Positions 8,416 to 17,370 are shown, counted from the stretch's first letter. The stretch: DNA of 64,000 nt from Terrimonas sp937888905 (GCA_937888905.1 CALATA010000022.1:186001-250000), one strand, 5' to 3'. The notes: generated by a model from the sequence alone, not told the origin. Made by a program: numbers and translations.

Positions 8416-10356
8416 TTGGATCTATCCGTTATCATAGTTAATTACAACGTCAAACATTTCCTGGAGCAGTGTCTGTACTCGGTGCGCAAAGCCTGTAATG
8501 GCCTGCAGGCGGAGATCCTGGTTATCGACAACCGGTCTGCCGACGGCAGCCTTGCGTATCTGCAACCGGCCTTTCCCGATGTGCAGTTCATTGCCAACAA
8601 AGACAATGTCGGGTTTGGAAAAGCCTGCAACCAGGGCCTGGCCGTTTCCAAAGGAAAATATATTTTATTCCTCAACCCCGATACCATCGTTCCGGAAGAT
8701 TGTTTTCTGCAATGCCGCGATTTTATGGAAGCGCATCCTGATGCGGGGGCATTGGGCATTCGCATGCTCGACGGCAGCGGACGCTTTCTCAAAGAATCCA
8801 AACGTTCCTTTCCCTCACCACTCACCTCCTTTTTCAAACTCGCCGGACTGACCAGTTTGTTTCCGCGGTCAAAGGTGTTTGCACGATATCATTTAGGGCA
8901 TCTCGAAGAAAAAACGGATCATGAGGTAGACGTACTGGCCGGCGCTTTTATGTGGATCCGCAAATCGGTGCTCGATAAAACCGGTGGCTTCGACGAAGCC
9001 TTTTTCATGTATGGTGAAGATGTAGACCTCAGCTACCGCATACAGGAAGCGGGATTCCGTAATTATTATTTCTCCGGCAGTTCCATCCTGCATTTCAAAG
9101 GCGAGAGCACCAAGAAGGGCAGCATGAACTATGTGCGCATGTTTTACCAGGCCATGAGCATCTTTGTGCGCAAACATTATGGTGGCGGCAAAGCGGGGTT
9201 GTTCAATGTGTTTATTCACCTGGCGATCTGGATGCGCGCGGTGCTGGCCGCCATCGGCAGCTTTATAAAAAAAGCGGGACTGCCGCTGATCGATCTTGTA
9301 TTGATCATCGGTTCATTCTGGATCGTAAAAGTAATCTGGTCGGGATACGTGCGGCCGGATATTCAATACTCATCACAACTCTTGTGGATTGCTTTTCCCG
9401 CGTTTGCTTTTTTCTACCTCGTGGCCGCGTATTACGCGGGATTGTACGACAGAAGATATCATCGTTCGGAACTGATAAGCTCCACCTTATTAGCCACGCT
9501 TTTTTTACTGGCAGGATACTCGCTTTTACCGGAACAATACCGTTTTTCCCGCGGTATTATTTTATTCGGCGCATTGCTTGGCTTTTTACTGCTGACATTG
9601 TTGCGAAGAATACTGGTGCGCATGGATGTATTGCAGGAAACACGCAAAGAAGAAGAACATATCACTACTGTTGTGGTTGGCAGCCCGCAGGAATATACGG
9701 AAACACTACAGTTGATGAAAGAAGCGGGGCTACAGGAACGTGTGCTTGGCCGCGTTGGTATTACCCCAAACGAAAACGGCGCCATTGGTTATTGGAAAGA
9801 CCTTGTTTCCCTGCGGAAAATGGTGCCTTTCCGCGAAATTATTTATTGTGAGGGAGCGCTTCCTTTTGAAGAAATCGTGAACAATCTTGCTGCGCAACCG
9901 GCGAATGTAAAAATGAAACTGCGCGCAGCCGGTAGCAGAAGCATAGTGGGTAGTCATTCAAAAGACGATGCAGGTGAAGCACTATCAGGCGAAAACGGAT
10001 TTGCACTGAGCGATCCGCATAACCGCCGATTGAAACGCCTGATCGATTTTGGCCTGGCTTTGCTTGCGCTGCTGACATTCCCCATTCAATTGATATTGGT
10101 AAAAAAACCGTTTCACTTTTTGTATCGTTGTGTGCAGGTGCTCGGTGCGCGCAAAACATGGATCGGCTATGCGGGAGGCGGAGCCGGGTTGCCCGTATTG
10201 CGGCCTGCCGTAATCGCCTCAAACGGACTTCCGGTATTGGCGCAGCAATTAACGGCAGAAAGTTTGCAGATGGTAGATTACTGGTATGCGCGGGACTATC
10301 GCCCGCTGCAGGATTTGCGTTTAGTATGGCGTTCGTACCGCCGCCTGGGTAGTTAA
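8416..10356 (+). CDS. GT2 glycosyltransferase fused to a membrane/sugar-transferase-like C-terminal half
   Basis: About 646 residues. Residues 1-270 are a family 2 glycosyltransferase: MDLSVIIVNYNVKHF start, ILVIDNRSADGS, NVGFGKACNQG, FLNPDTIV and GEDVDLSYRIQEAGF with the acceptor-side ED. After it come four to five membrane segments (LIDLVLIIGSFWIVKVIW, LLWIAFPAFAFFYLVAAYY, a TLLATLFLLAGYSLL helix) and a domain resembling the N-terminal CoA-binding-like part of polyprenyl sugar phosphotransferases (ITTVVVGSPQEYTETLQ). I favour a TTG start at 8416: it restores the family start, and a promoter-like TTTCTTTG at 8381-8388 overlaps the only upstream alternative (TTG 8386). Likely makes cell-surface polysaccharide. 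Confidence 0.75.
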   Translation: MDLSVIIVNYNVKHFLEQCLYSVRKACNGLQAEILVIDNRSADGSLAYLQPAFPDVQFIANKDNVGFGKACNQGLAVSKGKYILFLNPDTIVPEDCFLQCRDFMEAHPDAGALGIRMLDGSGRFLKESKRSFPSPLTSFFKLAGLTSLFPRSKVFARYHLGHLEEKTDHEVDVLAGAFMWIRKSVLDKTGGFDEAFFMYGEDVDLSYRIQEAGFRNYYFSGSSILHFKGESTKKGSMNYVRMFYQAMSIFVRKHYGGGKAGLFNVFIHLAIWMRAVLAAIGSFIKKAGLPLIDLVLIIGSFWIVKVIWSGYVRPDIQYSSQLLWIAFPAFAFFYLVAAYYAGLYDRRYHRSELISSTLLATLFLLAGYSLLPEQYRFSRGIILFGALLGFLLLTLLRRILVRMDVLQETRKEEEHITTVVVGSPQEYTETLQLMKEAGLQERVLGRVGITPNENGAIGYWKDLVSLRKMVPFREIIYCEGALPFEEIVNNLAAQPANVKMKLRAAGSRSIVGSHSKDDAGEALSGENGFALSDPHNRRLKRLIDFGLALLALLTFPIQLILVKKPFHFLYRCVQVLGARKTWIGYAGGGAGLPVLRPAVIASNGLPVLAQQLTAESLQMVDYWYARDYRPLQDLRLVWRSYRRLGS

Positions 10357-10410
10357 ACTCAAGCGGGGATTACACTATATTCGCACCAATTAACGCAAGA
10401 ACTATTTCAT

Positions 10411-10418
10411 TAACTTTA
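10411..10418 (+). promoter_or_regulatory. Candidate -7 element TAACTTTA for the GH3 gene
   Basis: TAACTTTA differs from TAnnTTTG only in its last base and lies 25 bases before the GH3 ATG at 10443, a normal leader length. No clear -33 element was found. Confidence 0.35.
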
Positions 10419-10442
10419 GGTTTTATGCGTACTGCATAACAT

Positions 10443-11978
10443 ATGGCTACGATAATTGATATTAAAATACCCAAGGCGATTGCCGCTGCACTGCGTATAC
10501 CTCCCAACGACGCACGCCGCCAACAACTGCGCGTGCTGAAAAAATTGCTGAAAAAAGCCCGTTTCACTGAATTCGGACAAAAATACCGGTTCGACGAAAT
10601 CCTGCTCAACCGCGATCCCGCACAGAAATTCCAGGAATTAGTTCCCGTTCACGATTACAACAAGATTTATGAAGAGTGGTGGAAAAAAACGCTCGACGGA
10701 ACGCCTGATGTTACCTGGCCCGGTAAAATAAAATACTATGCACTCAGCTCCGGTACATCCGAAGCATCGAGTAAATATATTCCCATCACCAAAGAATTAT
10801 TGCGGAGTAACAGCATCAATTATGTGCGACAACTGATCAGTGTATTTGGTTATGAGGAAGCCAACCGCAAAGCGCTCACACGCGGTTTCCTGATGCTCGG
10901 CGGCGCCACCGACCTGCAAAAAGGTGAAGCCGGCTGGTTTGCCGGTGACCTAAGCGGCATCCTTGCGAAAAAAAGACCCTTCTGGTTCCAGACGTTTTAT
11001 AAACCCGGCGGCCGCATCGCCGCCATGAAAGACTGGAATCAAAAGCTGAGTGAGATAGTCGAACACGCCAAAGAATGGGATATCGGTTATATCGTAGGTG
11101 TGCCGGCCTGGTGTCAGATGTGTATGGAAATGATCATCGAGCGCTACAAGGTGAAAAACATTCACGAGATCTGGCCCAACTTCGGGGTATTTGTGCACGG
11201 CGGTGTGGCCTTCGAACCCTATCGCAAAGGATTTGAAAAACTATTGGGCAGACCGATCGTTTATATTGAAAACTATCTGTCCAGCGAAGGATTTATCGGT
11301 TATAAAATGCGTGAACATGCCAGGGGCATGCAGCTCATTCTCAACAACAATATCTTCTTTGAATTTGTACCGTTCGACGACAAAAACTTCGATGCCGATG
11401 GCAAGATGGCAGAACAGCCGGAAGCATTGATGATCCACCAGGTACAGGAAGGAAAAGAATATGCCTTGCTCATGAGCACCAACGCCGGTACCTGGCGCTA
11501 TCTAATCGGCGACACCGTGAAATTCGTGGACCTTGAGCGCCATGAAGTGGTTATCACCGGCAGAACAAAACACTTTTTAAGTCTCGTAGGCGAACACCTC
11601 AGCGTGGAAAACATGAACAAGGCGATCGAGGAAGCCAGCGAGCAATTCAACATCAGTATACCAGAATTTACCGTGGTAGGGTTTCCCTACGAAGGGTTCT
11701 TTGCACATAAATGGTACGTAGCCACCGATGATAAGGTAGATGCGGAGGCATTGCGCAAACATATCGATCAGACCTTGCGCAATATCAACGACGATTACGC
11801 TACCGAAAGAGACAGCGCACTGAAAGAAGTATTCCTGGAAGTATTGCCGGAAGAAAAATTCATGCGATTTATGGAACTCAAAGGAAAACTGGGAAGCCAG
11901 CATAAATTTCCACGGGTGATGAAGGGGAAAATGTTAGATGAATGGAACCGATTCCTGGAAAAGGGATCGCTGACCTGA
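10443..11978 (+). CDS. GH3-family acyl-adenylate-type protein (auxin-responsive GH3 homologue)
   Basis: A 511-residue bacterial member of the GH3 family. The ATP site YALSSGTSEASSKYIP (near residues 99-114), the FPYEG and WRYLIGDTVKF segments and the hinge ITGRTKHFLSLVGEHLS match plant GH3 acyl-acid amido synthetases. In plants these adenylate hormones such as jasmonate or indole acetate and join them to amino acids. In Bacteroidota the substrate is unknown. It is cytoplasmic, with no signal. It lies between the GT2 fusion and the LysE-type exporter, all on the same strand, which may mean that the conjugate or amino acid is exported, but that is inference. Confidence 0.85.
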   Translation: MATIIDIKIPKAIAAALRIPPNDARRQQLRVLKKLLKKARFTEFGQKYRFDEILLNRDPAQKFQELVPVHDYNKIYEEWWKKTLDGTPDVTWPGKIKYYALSSGTSEASSKYIPITKELLRSNSINYVRQLISVFGYEEANRKALTRGFLMLGGATDLQKGEAGWFAGDLSGILAKKRPFWFQTFYKPGGRIAAMKDWNQKLSEIVEHAKEWDIGYIVGVPAWCQMCMEMIIERYKVKNIHEIWPNFGVFVHGGVAFEPYRKGFEKLLGRPIVYIENYLSSEGFIGYKMREHARGMQLILNNNIFFEFVPFDDKNFDADGKMAEQPEALMIHQVQEGKEYALLMSTNAGTWRYLIGDTVKFVDLERHEVVITGRTKHFLSLVGEHLSVENMNKAIEEASEQFNISIPEFTVVGFPYEGFFAHKWYVATDDKVDAEALRKHIDQTLRNINDDYATERDSALKEVFLEVLPEEKFMRFMELKGKLGSQHKFPRVMKGKMLDEWNRFLEKGSLT

Positions 11979-12021
11979 TTGTTAACCGGCGTCTCCGTTG
12001 CATCGCCACACTCGACAACGT

Positions 12022-12651
12022 ATGATTGAGGCCTTTCTGAAAGGAATTACACTTGGATTGTTACTGAGCATTACTGTTGGCCCGGTCCTCTTCTCTATTA
12101 TCAAACAAAGCCTGAACAGTGGTCATCGCGGCGGCATGGCTTTCGTGCTCGGCGTATCGGCGAGCGATATTGCACTCGTGCTGGTGAGCAATGTATTCAG
12201 TGAACTATTCAGCAGCATCAGCGCACACAGAACCGGCATCGGTATTGCCGGCAGTATGTTCCTGATTGTAATGGGCGCTTATTTTCTCTTCTTTAAAAAA
12301 ATCAAGATCAACGAGCAGGGACAGCCGTCACTGATCAAATTCCGCAAGCGGGATTATGCCCGGATCTTTTTGTCAGGCTTTTTCATGAACACACTCAACC
12401 CGGCGGTATTTCTCTTCTGGTTAACCACTTCAACCACCGTGGTCAACCATACCGTGGAGCAACGCATCGTTATATTCCTTACCTGTCTGGCCTTTGTACT
12501 GGCCGGCGACATGGCCAAAGTAATGCTGGCCGGCAAAATCCGCAACCGCCTTACGCCGCACAATATTCACCTGGTAAACCGGATCAACGGTATGATCCTG
12601 ATCGGGTTTGGTATTGCCCTGATCTGGGGACTGCTGACCTATGCGAAGTGA
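12022..12651 (+). CDS. LysE/RhtB-family amino-acid exporter
   Basis: About 209 residues with six hydrophobic segments, starting MIEAFLKGITLGLLLSITVGPVLFSII, where the GPV turn after helix 1 is the hallmark of LysE/RhtB translocators. Other family marks are FVLGVSASDIALVL and the loop GFFMNTLNPAVFLFWL. I chose the ATG at 12022; a TTG start 24 bases upstream is less likely. It follows the GH3 gene closely, so co-transcription is likely. The exported compound cannot be read from sequence. Confidence 0.85.
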   Translation: MIEAFLKGITLGLLLSITVGPVLFSIIKQSLNSGHRGGMAFVLGVSASDIALVLVSNVFSELFSSISAHRTGIGIAGSMFLIVMGAYFLFFKKIKINEQGQPSLIKFRKRDYARIFLSGFFMNTLNPAVFLFWLTTSTTVVNHTVEQRIVIFLTCLAFVLAGDMAKVMLAGKIRNRLTPHNIHLVNRINGMILIGFGIALIWGLLTYAK

Positions 12652-12685
12652 TGTTTTTTTAACAAAAAACTGCTGGATTGATTCG

Positions 12686-12693
12686 TAAGTTTG
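12686..12693 (+). promoter_or_regulatory. -7 element TAAGTTTG, nearly leaderless
   Basis: An exact TAnnTTTG match ending four bases before the ATG at 12698. As at recX, the implied transcript starts at or just inside the reading frame. Confidence 0.4.
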
Positions 12694-12697
12694 GGCC

Positions 12698-13225
12698 ATG
12701 CGCCCGCTGCTTATTTTAATCATTTCCCTTTTTTCCCTCACCGAGCTGTCGGCTCAATACTCTCCTACTCCCAGCTATTTGTTTATCAAAAAAGGAATAA
12801 AGAAAAAAAGAACTTATTCCGAAGGAGATTATATCATGGTGGAAATGCGCAACGATTCCATTCATGCAGGCATGATCACACTGCTTTACAATGACACCAT
12901 CTATCTATTTGGCAAACCCGTTCCCGCCAGGGATGTGAAGGCTGTATATATACCCCATAAGAAAAATAAATTTCCCGTTGACATTAAAACGCTCGGGCTG
13001 ATCACGGCAGGCTCCGCTATGGTGGCGGGCGGACTGATGCTGAACGGCCAGGAAAAACGCGACGAAGCACTGATCACCGGATTTGCCATGGGCTATGGAT
13101 CGCTCCTCACGCAATGGGGCGGGCGCGGACTCTTCAATGCCGTGCGGCGTAAAAAATTCCGGATGGGAAAAAAATTCAGGATACAGGTTCTCGATTTTCA
13201 TATGCCCGGCCGCAAGGGATTTTAA
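12698..13225 (+). CDS. Exported hypothetical protein
   Basis: 175 residues with a signal peptide (RPLLILIISLFSLTELSAQ). The mature part starts with a short beta-rich module, YIMVEMRNDSIHAGMITLLYNDTIYLFGKPVPARDVKAVYIP, in which a charged or basic loop separates paired strands. It then has one hydrophobic stretch, LGLITAGSAMVAGGLML, and a basic tail. The family is not recognised by me. It lies between the LysE gene and mtgA on the same strand; its own promoter suggests a separate transcript that may continue into mtgA. Confidence 0.6.
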   Translation: MRPLLILIISLFSLTELSAQYSPTPSYLFIKKGIKKKRTYSEGDYIMVEMRNDSIHAGMITLLYNDTIYLFGKPVPARDVKAVYIPHKKNKFPVDIKTLGLITAGSAMVAGGLMLNGQEKRDEALITGFAMGYGSLLTQWGGRGLFNAVRRKKFRMGKKFRIQVLDFHMPGRKGF

Positions 13226-13250
13226 ACCGGAAAGTCTAATATTGCAGCGC

Positions 13251-13997
13251 ATGGCAACAGTCGGAGTATTTTCCAATATATGGCGATGGACGAAAAGGAT
13301 CCTGCTCATACTTTTCATCGCGCAATTCGTTTACATCATCCTGCTCAGGTGGGTTAATCCGCCGATCACCGTTACACAATTTGTGAGCTGGGTGACGGGC
13401 CATGGCATGAAACGCGATTATGTAAGCCGCAACAATATTTCCTTTGAAGCAAAGCTGGCCGTGATAGCCTCCGAAGATCAATTGTTCGCCGATCACCGGG
13501 GTTTTGATTGGAAGAGCATTGAAAAGGCGATGAAGTATAACGAAAAGAAGCCGGGCCGTCAGCGCGGAGGAAGTACCATCAGCCAGCAGGTTGCAAAAAA
13601 TGTATTTCTGTGGCAGGGAGGCGGATATTTCCGCAAAGGGCTGGAAGCCTACTTCACGTTCATGATCGAAACATTCTGGAGTAAGGAAAGAATTCTCGAA
13701 GTATACCTGAACGTATCGGAAATGGGCGATGGCATATTCGGTATTGAAGCGGCTGCCCAATCCTATTTCGGCAAACCGGCAAAGGACCTCAACCGGCGGG
13801 AGGCAGCATTGGTTGCGGCTTGTTTGCCGAGCCCGAAACGATACAAAGTAAAACCACCCTCACCCTATGTAAGCGGCCGCGCGACAAAGATTGCGCAACA
13901 GATGGCGTTCTTATTTCCTGATCCGGATATAAAAGAAATAATAGGGCTGGAAGTAAAAAAGAAAGAAGAGCCCAAGACTCAACCCGCCAAAAAATGA
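13251..13997 (+). CDS. mtgA: Monofunctional biosynthetic peptidoglycan transglycosylase
   Basis: About 248 residues with one N-terminal membrane anchor (ILLILFIAQFVYIILLRW) and a GT51 domain. The catalytic Glu lies in VIASEDQLFADHRGFDW; GGSTISQQVAKNVFLW and KERILEVYLNVSEMGDGIFGIEAA are the canonical later motifs. It polymerises lipid II into glycan strands and lacks a transpeptidase domain, so MtgA rather than a class A PBP. I chose the ATG at 13251, since the upstream frame continues into a shadow of the previous gene. The 3' end overlaps the convergent nadR-like gene by 19 bases. Confidence 0.92.
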   Translation: MATVGVFSNIWRWTKRILLILFIAQFVYIILLRWVNPPITVTQFVSWVTGHGMKRDYVSRNNISFEAKLAVIASEDQLFADHRGFDWKSIEKAMKYNEKKPGRQRGGSTISQQVAKNVFLWQGGGYFRKGLEAYFTFMIETFWSKERILEVYLNVSEMGDGIFGIEAAAQSYFGKPAKDLNRREAALVAACLPSPKRYKVKPPSPYVSGRATKIAQQMAFLFPDPDIKEIIGLEVKKKEEPKTQPAKK

Positions 13998-14521
13998 TCC
14001 GTTGCCCTGATCGCAGCGGCCAGGCGTTCATCATAATTTCCGCCGATCTCAGCCCAGGGCGTAGATTGATTTACCAGTAAATCTTTATAAATATTGAACA
14101 GGCGCTGACGGGAAGCGAGGTCGGGGTGTTCGCGCAACTGATCCGGTTCCCAAGGCAGGTCGATATCGCAAAGCAGGTAACCATCGTAATGGCGGGCAGC
14201 GATCTGGTCGAGAATAAACTTGTGGCACCGATCGAAAACAAACTCGCCCCACACTTTCATCACATACATATCGGTGTCGATGAACAAAGGACCGTTGGGT
14301 TTAGCGCTGTTTAATTGCGCCTGCGCAAACTGATCTTCGAGTGCGAGTTGTCCTTTGGCAATCGGAAGAAGATCTTCGTATGTATACTGCGGACCATTTT
14401 TCAATAAATACTCCCGCGCAAACTCCGGGCACCAGGAAGTGCCGTAATAAGTAGCGAGCTGTGCGCTGAGTGTGCTTTTGCCGGTGCTTTCGGGTCCTAT
14501 GATGACGATCTTTTTAAGCAT
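13979..14521 (-). CDS. nadR: NadR-like ribosylnicotinamide kinase (AAA ATPase)
   Basis: About 180 residues corresponding to the kinase half of NadR. The P-loop is IIGPESTGKSTLS near residues 6-18, with PEFAREYLLKNG, the FIDTDMYVMKVWGEFVF stretch and YLLCDIDLPWEPDQLREH following. It should phosphorylate nicotinamide riboside imported by PnuC. No nucleotidyltransferase domain is fused, unlike enterobacterial NadR. I chose the ATG at 14521 because GGAGG sits 10 bases upstream of it; the ATG at 14542 lies before that site. The start overlaps the pnuC stop by a few bases, which suggests translational coupling. Confidence 0.85.
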   Translation of the reverse strand: MLKKIVIIGPESTGKSTLSAQLATYYGTSWCPEFAREYLLKNGPQYTYEDLLPIAKGQLALEDQFAQAQLNSAKPNGPLFIDTDMYVMKVWGEFVFDRCHKFILDQIAARHYDGYLLCDIDLPWEPDQLREHPDLASRQRLFNIYKDLLVNQSTPWAEIGGNYDERLAAAIRATDHFLAG

Positions 14522-15134
14522 GGGCTCTTTTCCTCCATTCATTTAATCCCCAGAAAGCCATGGCTAATAACACCACATAATAAACGCTGGTGAACACGAG
14601 CCCTTTTACAAAATACAAAGGAATGGAAGCAATGTTGGTGGCGATCCACCAATACCAGCTCTCCACTTTTTTGCGGGCCATCAGCCACATGCCGGTGAAG
14701 GCGGTGGCGGTGGCAAAGCCGTCGCCCCAGGGAATAACGCCGTCGAAGAAATTATTTTTCAAAGAGGTCAGGGCAAAATAAAGTGCGGCATACAGCGCGA
14801 TAAAAAAGGCTAACTGTTTAAACACCATGCTGCGGCTGGAAAAGGTGACGCGCAGCACATGTTCGTGCTGTTCATTTCTCCGCGACCAGAGAAACCAGCC
14901 GTATAAACTCATAATCGTGTAATAAATGTTTACGGTTGCTTCGCCGATCAGGTGGAATTTAAAACTGAGATAAACATAGATCATGGTGTTGATAAGGCCG
15001 GTGGGATAAACAAGAATATGTTCTTTGCGGCTGAACCATACACTCACAATGCCGGCAATAACACCCACGAACTCTAAAGGAGTTGTCTCGCGGAGCTGAC
15101 TGACGAACTGATCTAATATCTCGGAAAAACTCAC
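14514..15134 (-). CDS. pnuC: Nicotinamide riboside transporter PnuC
   Basis: A 206-residue membrane protein with about seven hydrophobic helices. TPLEFVGVIAGIVSVWFSRKE, YPTGLINTMIYVYLSF, YGWFLWSRR and the late W-rich stretch SWYWWIATNIASIPLYF are typical of PnuC. It facilitates uptake of nicotinamide riboside, and trapping is by phosphorylation by the co-encoded NadR-like kinase. The gene ends inside the start region of nadR, on the same strand, an arrangement that fits a two-gene NAD-salvage operon. Confidence 0.9.
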   Translation of the reverse strand: MSFSEILDQFVSQLRETTPLEFVGVIAGIVSVWFSRKEHILVYPTGLINTMIYVYLSFKFHLIGEATVNIYYTIMSLYGWFLWSRRNEQHEHVLRVTFSSRSMVFKQLAFFIALYAALYFALTSLKNNFFDGVIPWGDGFATATAFTGMWLMARKKVESWYWWIATNIASIPLYFVKGLVFTSVYYVVLLAMAFWGLNEWRKRAHA

Positions 15135-15737
15135 TTATTTCTTTTCTGGATTACGGTAACGCTGGAAAGGCCGAAGGTAAGTAATGCCTTTGTTTGTACG
15201 AAACCGTGTGCCGATCTGGTGCCACTGCCCGTCAGCCGTGCGCTTCCATACCAGGAAATGCAAATGCGGCATGGACGTATAACCGGTGTTGCCGCTGAGC
15301 CCGATAAGTTGGCCCTGCTGAACAGTGTCGCCCACATTTACATAAGCGCCATTGGGTGCCAGGTGCCAATAGCCTGCGCGCGTACTGTCATTGTGTTGAA
15401 TGATGATCATGTTGCCATCGAGGCGGTACTTACTATTCATGCCACCACGTGTGCCATCTTCTTTTACGCGCACCACGATGCCGCCTCTTGCCGCGTGTAC
15501 TTTCGCTCCTTTCATATTGAAATCGATGGCCGCACGTTCCTTGTGCGTCATGGAGGAAAAATAGCCTTGTATCACACGGTAGCGCTTGCCGGGCGCAAAC
15601 GGAAGCGAATAGATATAACTGGTGTCGTCTTTGATCCTGCCTTTTTGCAAACCGCGGAAGGTGCTGCGCTCAGGATTTTTGCTAACTGCACAACCAATGA
15701 ATAAAGCCGGTATTAGAAGGAATAAGAGCCATTTCAT
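15135..15737 (-). CDS. M23-family metallopeptidase, lipoprotein
   Basis: About 200 residues starting MKWLLFLLIPALFIGCAVS, a lipoprotein signal with lipobox FIGC. The LytM-type domain shows AIDFNMKGAKVHAARGGIV near residues 70-90 and, at the C-terminal side, HNDSTRAGYWHL, GQLIGLSGNTGYTS and the HLHF zinc motif. The usual HxxxD at the first zinc site is not in canonical spacing (MTHKERAAIDF), although the Asp is kept. It probably acts on peptidoglycan in the periplasm, or is a regulatory member. The ATG at 15737 is chosen over 15797 because it opens the signal peptide. It ends one base from the pnuC start. Confidence 0.8.
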   Translation of the reverse strand: MKWLLFLLIPALFIGCAVSKNPERSTFRGLQKGRIKDDTSYIYSLPFAPGKRYRVIQGYFSSMTHKERAAIDFNMKGAKVHAARGGIVVRVKEDGTRGGMNSKYRLDGNMIIIQHNDSTRAGYWHLAPNGAYVNVGDTVQQGQLIGLSGNTGYTSMPHLHFLVWKRTADGQWHQIGTRFRTNKGITYLRPFQRYRNPEKK

Positions 15738-15835
15738 CTTTTCAAATATCCCAATAATCGGACAAAAATCCCCGCAAAAGGGGCTGTAGACCGGCAATGA
15801 AGCGGATTCTTAAGAAAAATTTCACGGAAAGTTTA

Positions 15836-16357
15836 TCAGGAACCCTCTTCGCACATTTTTTTGAGATTATTCAAACCTTTTTCGAATTGTTGTCCCATGT
15901 GTTTCATGATAAAAGGTCCCATGAGGCGGGCAACGGGCCAGGCAAACTTGCCATTGTTCTGCCAGGTGACTTTGGTATTGGTATCGTGCCAGGGTTCGAA
16001 GAGCCAGTTGTCGTTGGCAATGGAAGCGAATGGTTTGATGAATTGCAATTTGAAATGCACATGTCGCTCATCGAGGGACGTAAGGGTGAGGTGACCATTG
16101 CCCACCTTGGGTCCGTTCCATTCGTAGCGGTGGCCGGGTTGTGAAGGCGTGCCGGTGATGGTTTTAGTGGCTTTGGGGTCGGATTGCTGCCAGGGATTCC
16201 ATTCGCTGTAATGATTGAGGTCACTGATCTTGTTCTTGACAAAATCGACGGGACAGGTAATAACCGTGTTTCTTTCAATGTTGTAGGAAGAGGGTAATAC
16301 CGTTGCAATGATGAGCAGCAGTGCTATTAATCCGATTATAATATATACGACGATCAT
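15836..16357 (-). CDS. SRPBCC-family (polyketide cyclase/START-like) membrane-anchored protein
   Basis: About 173 residues. An N-terminal membrane segment (IVVYIIIGLIALLLIIATVL) is followed by an SRPBCC ligand-binding fold: ITCPVDFVKNKISDLNHYSEWNPW is the typical first helix and tryptophan motif, then FKLQFIKPF and the C-terminal helix FIMKHMGQQFEKGLNNLKK. Such proteins bind hydrophobic ligands; the ligand is unknown here. I chose the ATG at 16357, which begins the anchor. It is on its own, minus strand. Confidence 0.8.
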   Translation of the reverse strand: MIVVYIIIGLIALLLIIATVLPSSYNIERNTVITCPVDFVKNKISDLNHYSEWNPWQQSDPKATKTITGTPSQPGHRYEWNGPKVGNGHLTLTSLDERHVHFKLQFIKPFASIANDNWLFEPWHDTNTKVTWQNNGKFAWPVARLMGPFIMKHMGQQFEKGLNNLKKMCEEGS

Positions 16358-16538
16358 GGCCGGGGCTTTAAAAATGAACAGATAAGTTAAGGCAGTGGGC
16401 GTTAGGAAACAAGTTTGGTGCGGGAGCGGCATCACCGGTTTTGTTAACGTACACTTAAACAGAAAGATACACGAAAAAAAGCAGTGACAGCGTTATGTAA
16501 AAGAGACGCCGGTTACATCCTGTAAAAAAGCAAACAAG

Positions 16539-17300
16539 ATGAAGAAACTTATTCTGTTTATAGCAGCAGGTTTGATGAGTATGAGCCTGTGGGCAAAGTG
16601 TACCAGCAGCGGGCTTTATTTTTTCCCTTCGGGAAATATGATCTCTTCCAATCCCATCATTGTGATTGATGGTTTTGCCAGCGATCAGCAAACGATACGC
16701 GATCTGTCAGGCAAACATACCGCCTGGCTCGTGGCCGGCAAGGAACGCATCAAACTGATTGTGCAGGAAACAAACGAAGGACAATACGGTCTTACGCAGG
16801 CGCTGCTACGCCCCGAACGCCCGTTGAAGAAAGGCGTGACCTATAAACTCCATATCGATGGCATGAAACAGAAAGAGGCAGAAACAAGACTGCGCCGCTA
16901 CCAGGATAATAAATGGACCGCTGTTACCTGGACCGTAACAAAAGAAGAAAAGACCTACGCCAAACCGGAGTTTACTTCTATACCGGTGAAAACTGGTGAA
17001 GAATATGTGATGCTGGGTTGCGGCCCCGCAATGTATGTAAACTTTAGTGCCGGTGTAAAATGCGAAGGCGAATACCTGGTGAAAACGGTGGTGGCAGATA
17101 AAGCTACCGGCAAAGAAACTACCTGGTACCTGCCTGTTGAAGATGGAAAAATTAAAATCGGACACGGCATGTGCAGCGGTGCTTTCAATTTCGCGCCCAA
17201 CAGTTCTTATACCGTATACTTCCAGGTGATGAATGAAAAAGGCGATGTGTCGCTGATCAGCGGGCGCCCTGTGAGCTTTGACGCACCCAAAATGAGTTGA
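16539..17300 (+). CDS. Exported protein of unknown function
   Basis: 253 residues with a signal peptide (LILFIAAGLMSMSLWA-K). The mature part starts with CTSSGLYFFPSGN, and then appears to hold two immunoglobulin-like beta domains: SNPIIVIDGFASDQQTIRDL with ERPLKKGVTYKLHIDG, then KCEGEYLVKTVVADKATGKE and NSSYTVYFQVMNEKGD. The paired cysteines (CGPAMY, KCEGEY, GMCSG) suggest a disulfide. I do not recognise the family. It is a single-gene unit followed by a terminator and the 178-bp repeat block. Confidence 0.6.
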   Translation: MKKLILFIAAGLMSMSLWAKCTSSGLYFFPSGNMISSNPIIVIDGFASDQQTIRDLSGKHTAWLVAGKERIKLIVQETNEGQYGLTQALLRPERPLKKGVTYKLHIDGMKQKEAETRLRRYQDNKWTAVTWTVTKEEKTYAKPEFTSIPVKTGEEYVMLGCGPAMYVNFSAGVKCEGEYLVKTVVADKATGKETTWYLPVEDGKIKIGHGMCSGAFNFAPNSSYTVYFQVMNEKGDVSLISGRPVSFDAPKMS

Positions 17301-17332
17301 TTATTCCCCTTATATGAGCCGTTCCATCTGTT

Positions 17333-17370
17333 CCGGGATCGTGTTGAAAAACGTGGTCCCGGATTTTTTT
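17333..17370 (+). terminator. Rho-independent terminator
   Basis: CCGGGA (17333-17338) pairs with TCCCGG (17357-17362); the loop region can extend pairing through G-T wobbles around GAAA. A run of seven T follows (17364-17370). It closes the exported-protein gene. Confidence 0.7.
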
